Shown here in pieces: positions 60,801-64,000 of a stretch of DNA of 64,000 bases. Position numbers and translations under genes: made by a program. How positions within the stretch are numbered: position 1 is the stretch's first letter; every line of letters starts with the position of its first letter. The DNA is taken from assembly GCF_013416555.1 (NCBI RefSeq), contig NZ_JACCFG010000004.1, positions 533,301 through 597,300 on the forward strand, read 5' to 3'. Source of the DNA: Sphingomonas sp. R-74633 (GTDB taxonomy: Bacteria > Pseudomonadota > Alphaproteobacteria > Sphingomonadales > Sphingomonadaceae). The notes under the pieces are model-generated. The model was not told the origin of the DNA. It ran no database searches and saw only the letters and a program-made list of their open reading frames with translations.

Positions 60801-63800
60801 GATCAGCAACGCCGGGGGCTATGCGGTTCGCGGGAACGCGGGCGGCGGCGCGGTAATCCTCACCAATGCGGGCGACATCGCCGGCAACATCGCCTTCTTC
60901 GGCAACAATGCCGGTGACACCGTCACCAATTCGGGCCGGATCATCAGCGGCAGCTTCAATGGCGGCGGCTATTCGGCCGACTTCTCGACCGCAATCAACA
61001 TGTCCGCGGGCGGCACGGTCGACAACCAGGCGGGGGGCCTGATCGACGGCGGCGCCTTCGGCATCCAGTCCGCCAACGGCGCGCTGACCCTCACCAACGC
61101 CATGGGCGCGACGATCCAGGGCGAGAGCGCAATCAGTGCCGCTGCCGGTGCGAACATCGTCAACGCCGGCACAGTCCAGAGCACGAGCACCAACACTGCG
61201 ATCACGCTCGGTGCCGGCGCCACGATCCTCAATGCCGGCACGATCCAGGGCGGCACCAACGGCTATGGTGTCTCTTCGACCGGCGCGCTTGTCTTCACCA
61301 ACCAGGCCGGCGGCACGCTGGGCGGCGGCGCGGGCGCGATCAGCAGCAACGGCGCGACCATGATCGACCTGCAGGCAGGCTCGACCACCAATGGCGCGAT
61401 CCTCGTGAGCGGCGGCAGTGCTGCCAGCGTCACGGTCGGCGGCAGCTATGCCGGCGCCGTCACGCTGGGCACCGGCGACGACACGCTCACGCTGGTCAGC
61501 AGCGCGACGCTCGGCGCGGGCTCGACCTTCGACGGCAATGGCGGCACCGACGCGCTGGTGCTGGCCGGCGCCGGCAACGCCAGCCTCGACATCGGCACGA
61601 CCGCCAATTTCGAGAGCCGCACGATGAACGGCACGGGCGTGTGGACGCTCACCGGCACCGACGGCACCAACCTTGGCTGGCAGGTCAATTCGGGCACGCT
61701 CGCAGCCTCGGGCGGCAATGCGATCGGTGACGGCGCCTTGGTCACCCTCGCGGCGCCGGGCACGCTCCAGATCCTCACCGACGAGGCGATCGGCAACCTG
61801 GCCGGCACCGGCACCGTCGATCTCGGCGCAAACGCGGTCGCGATCACCTCGGGCACAAGCAGCTTCGACGGCACGATCACCGGCAATGGCGGCGGCCTGG
61901 CCATCTTCAGCGGCGCGGGCCTCACGCTGAGCGGCGCGAACAGCTATAGCGGCTTCACCAATGTCGGCGGCACGCTGGCGCTGGGTGCCTCGAACGTACT
62001 GGCCGATACCTCGACGCTCACCATCCAGTCGGGTGGCGTGGTCGACCTGCAGGGCAACAGCGACACCGTCGCCAGCCTTACGCTGCACGGCACGCTGAAC
62101 GGCGCCGGCACGCTGACTGCGAGCGACTATGCGCTGGCCGACGCGGTAGTGAACGGCAATCTCGGCACCGGCACGCTGGTCCAGCTGGGCGGCACCTCGG
62201 TGCTCAACGGCACTTCGGCAGCCACCGATGTGCAGGTCCAGGCCGGCACGCTGGCGCTGGGCGGCTCGGATCGCCTGGCGAACAACGCGGCAGTCCTCGT
62301 GCTCTCGGGCACGACGCTCGATCTCGGCGCGTTCAGCGACACGGTCGGCACCGCGGCGATCGCGGGCACGCTGGCCGGCACCGGCACGCTCACCGCGAAC
62401 ATCGTCCAGCTCGATGGGGCTAGGGTGAACGCCAATGTTGCGGGTACGTTGGTCAATGCCAGCGGTACTTCGACGCTGAACGGTACGGCCGCGGGCAATG
62501 TCTCGGTGCAGGCTGGCACGCTGGCGCTGGGTGCGGCGAACCGCCTCGCCGACAACGCCACAGTGGCGGTCGCTTCGGGTGCGACGCTCAACCTGGGTGC
62601 ATTTAACGACACGGTCGGCGTCGCTGCCATTGGCGGCACGCTGGCGGGTTCGGGCACGCTGACCGCGAGCCAGATCCAGCTGACGGCTGCCACGATCAAC
62701 GCCAATGTCGCGGGCACGCTCTACAATCTGGGCGGCGCCTCAACCCTCAACGGCACGGCAGCGGGTGACGTCTCGGTGCAGGCCGGCACGCTGGTGCTGG
62801 GTGCGGCGAACCGCTTGGCGGATACCGCCACGGTGGCGGTGGCTTCGGGTGCAACACTCAACCTGGGCGCGTTCAACGACACGGTCGGCGTCGCTGCCAT
62901 TGGCGGCACGCTGGCGGGTTCGGGCATGCTGAGCGCGGGCCAGATCCAGCTGACGGCGGCGACGGTGAATGCCAATGTCGCGGGCACGCTCTACAATCTG
63001 GGCGGCACGTCGGTGCTGAATGGCACTTCGGCGGGTGATGTCTCGGTCCAGGGCGGTACGCTGACGCTGGGTGCGGCGAACCGCCTGGCGGATACGGCCA
63101 CTGTGTCCGTGTCCTCGGGCGCGACGCTCAACCTCGGTGCGTTCAACGACACGGTCGGCGCATTGGCGCTGGGCGGCACGCTGGCCGGTACCGGCACGCT
63201 GACTGCGGCGCAGGTCCAGCTGACCGGTGCTACGGTGAACGCAAACCTTGGCGCGGGCACGCTGGTCAACATGGGTGGGACCTCGGTGCTCACCGGCACC
63301 GCGGCGGCGACCAACGTCACCGTCCAGGCCGGCACGTTGCGCCTGGGTGCGAGCGACCGCCTCGCCGACAGCGCGACGCTCGGCATCGCAACTGGCGCGA
63401 CCTTCGATCTCGCCACCTATAACGAGACCGTCGCCAGCATCGCCGGCACCGGCACGCTGGCGCTCGGCACCGGCCGCCTGACGCTGTCGGGTGCGGGCAA
63501 TTCGGCGTTCGGCGGGGCGATCACCGGCTCGGGCTCGCTCGACAAGCAGGGTGCGGGCACGCTGACGCTGGCCGGCACCTTCGCCACCACCGGGCGCTTC
63601 GACGTCTCGGCGGGCACGCTGGCCTTCTCGGGCTCATCGCAGGGCAGCATCCGCGTCCAGGGCGGCACGCTGATCGGCTCGGGCACGCTGGGCGGCGCGC
63701 TGACGCTCAACTCGGGCAGCTTCTCGCCGGGTGGCCTGGCGACGGGCCAGTTCGGCGCGATCAACCCGATCGGCAGCTTCACCGTGGGCAGCCTGGTTGC

Positions 63801-64000
63801 GACCGGCGGCTCGCTGCTGTTCGACTTTGGTGGCCAGAGCCTCAACTTCACCTCGGACTCGATCCGAGTGAACGGCACTGCGACGCTCTCGGGCGGCACG
63901 GTGGCAGTCAACGCGCTGACCGCGGCGGCAAGCGACTACCGGTTCAACCAGCTCTACACGATCGTCCAGGCGAACGCGCTGAGCGGCACCTTCGCCAACG
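51871..64000 (+). CDS. Giant autotransporter-type adhesin, C-terminus beyond window
   Basis: At least 4043 codons in one frame, without a stop at any point I checked. Order: basic N-terminus and signal peptide (LLRKALLGSTALIGITLAG...AYAQ, about 23-48), a Cys/Pro linker, and a Gly-rich region (about 173-490). Then come thousands of residues of Gly/Thr/Ala/Asn-rich beta-helix repeats (NSGTI.., NAGTI.. units) with autotransporter-associated strand repeats such as LVLTGANTYAGGTTV near 549. The last visible residues (YTIVQANALSGTF) are the pre-barrel region typical of type Va autotransporters, so a barrel should lie beyond 64000. ATG 51934 is an alternative start with the signal peptide at its N-terminus. 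Confidence 0.88.
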   Translation, partial: MIDRGNGARASKAVSARAGRDMLLRKALLGSTALIGITLAGTPAYAQVCTFLPVEGTPTPDPCSGGGGGGSPAPTPAPSPSPTPSTFNVNDEASLAAAIIGANGNPGSTIIIGANISISSLLPVITTATNFQSSAGNTFTISGGNQVRLFFVDAGGNAVNFTGLVLANGKAQGGNGGVGGGAGGMGAGGAIFVNSGNVTATDVAFSGNAAAGGNGAGLNSNGSGGGGGGGLGGSGGQGGNAGGGGGGYSGGGGGGGSQLFNGNPNGTAAGAGGNGPGGAGGAGGANANGSAGTNGGAGGNLVTQTGGATINLGGGGGGGGTHGGAGGDRQGGGGGGAGYTGAGGTGGSNNAGGTSGGIGGGGGGSAGAGVGGNGGDFGGGGGGYYAYNAGSGGYGGGGAGGYGYTISGTGTGNGGNGGFGGGGGSGGGATAGIGGTGAGSGSNTTGGGGLGAGGAVFVRGGSFTISGSTSFSGGSATGGTGGATGTNGDGAAAGSAMFLTSGTTTGFNVSGTTTVGGTIADDSATSLAGGGYTAGTGAGAAVSLTGGGTLVLTGANTYAGGTTVTGSTLRLGSGGATGSVVGAITLSNAVLQIDRTGSTSNVVNGTGSVQILANAVVTGPMTVNGGVDVLAGTTASIANVTADTATSAAVRMGAGSTLNVFSGGTLSGRWGVYNTAGDATIDSYATIIGAIDGINQQPGAGTLTVTNSGTIQTSQGAGSSAGIYINAAGTHAITNNNGGVIIGGTDATFGYGISIDAGSATITNNSGGTIGGAGATGAIRLSSTGAQTLNLNAGSTTTGNVFVEDSGAVTTVLAGTLTGNYNAGTATGAQTFTLAATGSMANATFGSANDTFTYQGGTITGVINAGSGTSDAFISALGTSGTGSLSLSNLTNFKSYTHQSGALTLTGTRTSGYEWLLTGGSVAVSGTLGASLSAQALELRNGASASILAGGVIGGIQNGIFVNGVTTTTVSNAGTINAAGAGIASSNAAMTITNTGTIAPTLFSAIAFAFGGSLNNSGTIIGGNDAANAIAAVRSAGSSTVSITNTGSITAQAGQGIALAGGGTINNGDPTHTSALIAANAGSGIDNSGTLTTTVNNAGMIRGSASGAGQASGSANFTLNNTNAASVVYGAGNLGVHNSGTGALTVTNLGLIAANASFAILSTGNATITNSGTIGTGTVAGTIFTAGGSTNAVSIVNGNLTNSGTISGAAGGVVASGTLTLTNTGTIVGHSSGTGNFDGVNVVGTTTILNAGTISGGVYSGIYAAGGGTITNAASGTLSGVNGAAIALAGGGIFNNYGQATSGLGGVTAFGSANTTVYLFAGSQTGAITLAGGNDTLALFNGTGSSGGATVDGGSGITLQAAGLNGAATFGAVDLGSGSNTLLLRGNGNNTTSIGAGGVLDISTIIGASTITKADAGNWAITGSASGVTASATINVNSGSVTFTSDGLTGDIYLKGGIIRALATTGFGTGTIHAIDPTIQFAAAGTYANNVSLDVAAPANLDPTIFQNTSGGTVTLNGAITTGTGTNANGQAIAAAQDVTFDGGTIVLGSTFNNWTGTTTINAGTTLSGTSQTVSGGSIVNNGTLNYSQGIVGTVSTGISGTGALTVDGGGYVALFGTNNYSGGTSVSGAGTRLQVGDGATGGTITGAITVGTGSTLIFGRSDNYSFTSAVSGAGSVRALGTVTLAGPITTLATIDVNGAGGTVTLAGARSGATASAVTLGGATTTLAVGPVGSITGGQYLGVRVNGTDNTLSNLGQITNTGTGGDSAYGAAIGIASTTGTTVINNGSVGNTTARITGRNSGINHLGSGGVVATGLLTVNNYALIAGDAYNAIENQNGTGALTVNNFATGTIAGQGNSTNGSGISVLGTAALTVTNSGLIVGRTSGIYTNGSASITNSGRIAAGTLAGGTVGPLTANGANGIALIGGGSITNQLGGTITGSNAIGTNAALTVANAGTITATSTNGILAAAGANLTVTSNTGTITGGANYAAINGSSNVTLQNYAGTTSGGGWGVAATGTLTATITGGTITGTIYNALYAGGANSTITNAGTLTGGNAGIYADGANLSVTNTGTVRVTGGSANTVISGIYASAAGAAITNSGTIESTLASGRGVYLLLGGTVTNNAGGTIAGGVEGIRSEGAVTIVNNGTISGTTAAINLSGAFNDTVTLNTGSVTTGAINLGDGNDTLNWNGGSFSSSIDGGAGTDIFNLNRGAATTLALGTLTGFETQNLLSSSLTLTGTDTNTSGWTLAAGTTINIGAAGQAANWTYNGGGNTAAVQVGGANALVNIATGSTLTSANWGVNSAATGTIVHNDGTLVASGTGATLNLTGANAQLVNTGTISIANAGANYSVVWMSGAGASAVNSGSITGATAGHYNGAVGMTGAGSSFENQLGATVTGQRGVVMGTGATVINDGTITATVDNGITAGANSTITNSGAIDATGSGGAWGVAVLGGAGNVTNSGMIQAGSGIWLNGAGANHVVGNTGTITGLEYGVNADVGTADITNGNAISADGFAGVRLGQGGTLANSGSISGGSDLIGGWGVQVDGGAATITNLAGGSITGGGAGAIALNSDMTIAVNLQAGSTMTGNVVSTGTGTRNVEIAGTLDGDYVSTGSGADNLTLQASGSIVNANLGDGDDRFTYLGGAITGMIDGGGGTDTLFADFGAGNSGTVSLANFTNFEGLGVLSGDLVLTGASGAPDAAIYAGNGAGSGGSVTFDNTTGLTGDIYVNGADIIANTAGAFGTGTIHMIDPTAIFAATGTYANTISLEVITPASADPATLNTTSGVVATLTGAITQGAGAGVDPNQLLVIDGQGTIVLTSTANSWAGTTTINAGATLQGASNTISGSNVVANGTLAFIQPASGSFTLDIGGSGQVNVSGLATGETLSFGGNSTVAGGIVVLDGSAVANTGTLAASAGVGVTLANGGSFANSGTVTGAVFGTGAAATSVTNSAMINGMVANGGTATMTVANQAGGTISNAGGYAVRGNAGGGAVILTNAGDIAGNIAFFGNNAGDTVTNSGRIISGSFNGGGYSADFSTAINMSAGGTVDNQAGGLIDGGAFGIQSANGALTLTNAMGATIQGESAISAAAGANIVNAGTVQSTSTNTAITLGAGATILNAGTIQGGTNGYGVSSTGALVFTNQAGGTLGGGAGAISSNGATMIDLQAGSTTNGAILVSGGSAASVTVGGSYAGAVTLGTGDDTLTLVSSATLGAGSTFDGNGGTDALVLAGAGNASLDIGTTANFESRTMNGTGVWTLTGTDGTNLGWQVNSGTLAASGGNAIGDGALVTLAAPGTLQILTDEAIGNLAGTGTVDLGANAVAITSGTSSFDGTITGNGGGLAIFSGAGLTLSGANSYSGFTNVGGTLALGASNVLADTSTLTIQSGGVVDLQGNSDTVASLTLHGTLNGAGTLTASDYALADAVVNGNLGTGTLVQLGGTSVLNGTSAATDVQVQAGTLALGGSDRLANNAAVLVLSGTTLDLGAFSDTVGTAAIAGTLAGTGTLTANIVQLDGARVNANVAGTLVNASGTSTLNGTAAGNVSVQAGTLALGAANRLADNATVAVASGATLNLGAFNDTVGVAAIGGTLAGSGTLTASQIQLTAATINANVAGTLYNLGGASTLNGTAAGDVSVQAGTLVLGAANRLADTATVAVASGATLNLGAFNDTVGVAAIGGTLAGSGMLSAGQIQLTAATVNANVAGTLYNLGGTSVLNGTSAGDVSVQGGTLTLGAANRLADTATVSVSSGATLNLGAFNDTVGALALGGTLAGTGTLTAAQVQLTGATVNANLGAGTLVNMGGTSVLTGTAAATNVTVQAGTLRLGASDRLADSATLGIATGATFDLATYNETVASIAGTGTLALGTGRLTLSGAGNSAFGGAITGSGSLDKQGAGTLTLAGTFATTGRFDVSAGTLAFSGSSQGSIRVQGGTLIGSGTLGGALTLNSGSFSPGGLATGQFGAINPIGSFTVGSLVATGGSLLFDFGGQSLNFTSDSIRVNGTATLSGGTVAVNALTAAASDYRFNQLYTIVQANALSGTFAN
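52390..53340 (+). repeat. Gly-rich low-complexity region of the adhesin
   Basis: About 320 residues rich in poly-Gly blocks (up to eight in a row) separated by Asn, Ala, Ser and Thr. GGC codons dominate. It follows the N-terminal beta-helix part and precedes the first strand repeats; a flexible or polyglycine-II-like segment is plausible. Confidence 0.8.
62130..63400 (+). repeat. Tandem ~270-bp repeats in the adhesin gene
   Basis: About five copies of a 90-residue unit, for example starting near 62168, 62438, 62711, 62981 and 63254. Each contains variants of VSVQAGTLALGAANRLAD, then ATLNLGAFNDTVG and GGTLAGSGTL. The third and fourth copies are almost identical at DNA level around GCGGGCACGCTCTACAATCT. 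It is a recent tandem duplication and a likely site of strain-to-strain length change. Confidence 0.8.

Noticed and set aside
53266..62088. A 2,940-codon open frame on the minus strand opposite the adhesin
   Set aside because: It is a shadow of the GGC/ACC/AAC-rich codons of the adhesin; its translation is Arg/Ala/Asp-rich low complexity without domains, and no ribosome binding site or start context supports it.

Overview
The window looks like chromosome of a GC-rich alphaproteobacterium of the Sphingomonadales (Sphingomonas-like). The support is an UrcA-family protein, several TonB-dependent receptors with a FecI/FecR pair, a starch locus with a flavin halogenase, strong purine-rich ribosome binding sites and a uniform high-GC codon style. 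No rRNA, canonical tRNA, insertion sequence, integrase or CRISPR array was seen. Names rest on reading motifs by eye; no database search was run.

Layout. 1-14.8 kb holds mostly envelope and periplasmic genes: aquaporin Z, a Rap1a/Tai-like protein, a surface-antigen barrel, an EF-hand protein, a Gly-Pro-rich secreted protein with a DUF2092 partner, an arylsulfatase/UrcA/acid phosphatase group, a DUF202 protein with a formylglycine-generating enzyme, several outer-membrane proteins and an OmpA-like protein. 14.8-24.8 kb (all minus strand) holds a threonine aldolase, an M16 peptidase, a large TonB receptor with its FecR/FecI signalling pair, and a second acid phosphatase. 24.8-37.4 kb is an alpha-glucan locus: MFS sugar transporter, GH97, two GH13 enzymes, a tryptophan-halogenase-like flavoprotein and a TonB receptor, with a divergent LacI regulator.

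37.4-44.7 kb is the most interesting part: an RNA-repair locus. RtcR (sigma-54 activator with a CARF sensor) is divergent from rsr (Ro-like protein), rtcB (RNA ligase), a RlaP-type nucleotidyltransferase and rtcA (RNA cyclase). A sigma-54 promoter and two matching inverted repeats lie in the rtcR-rsr gap, and the rsr leader contains what looks like the 3' half of a tRNA-Trp. Between rsr and rtcB, about 640 bp without a gene holds five tandem Y-RNA-like elements. Each has a covarying outer stem, a conserved GGCGAATGC motif and a covarying inner stem. Two of them, possibly three, enclose a tRNA whose parts are in permuted order (anticodon arm, T arm, acceptor stem closed by a tetraloop, D arm). 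One has no tRNA module.

44.8-51.7 kb is a tightly overlapping eight-gene cluster: SPFH/SHOCT protein, two zinc-ribbon DUF4178 proteins, a 48-residue membrane peptide, DUF350, a membrane-fused spermidine-synthase-like protein, a FAD oxidoreductase and SpeD. It suggests polyamine chemistry at the membrane. From 51.9 kb to the end runs one giant autotransporter-type adhesin, cut off by the window edge.
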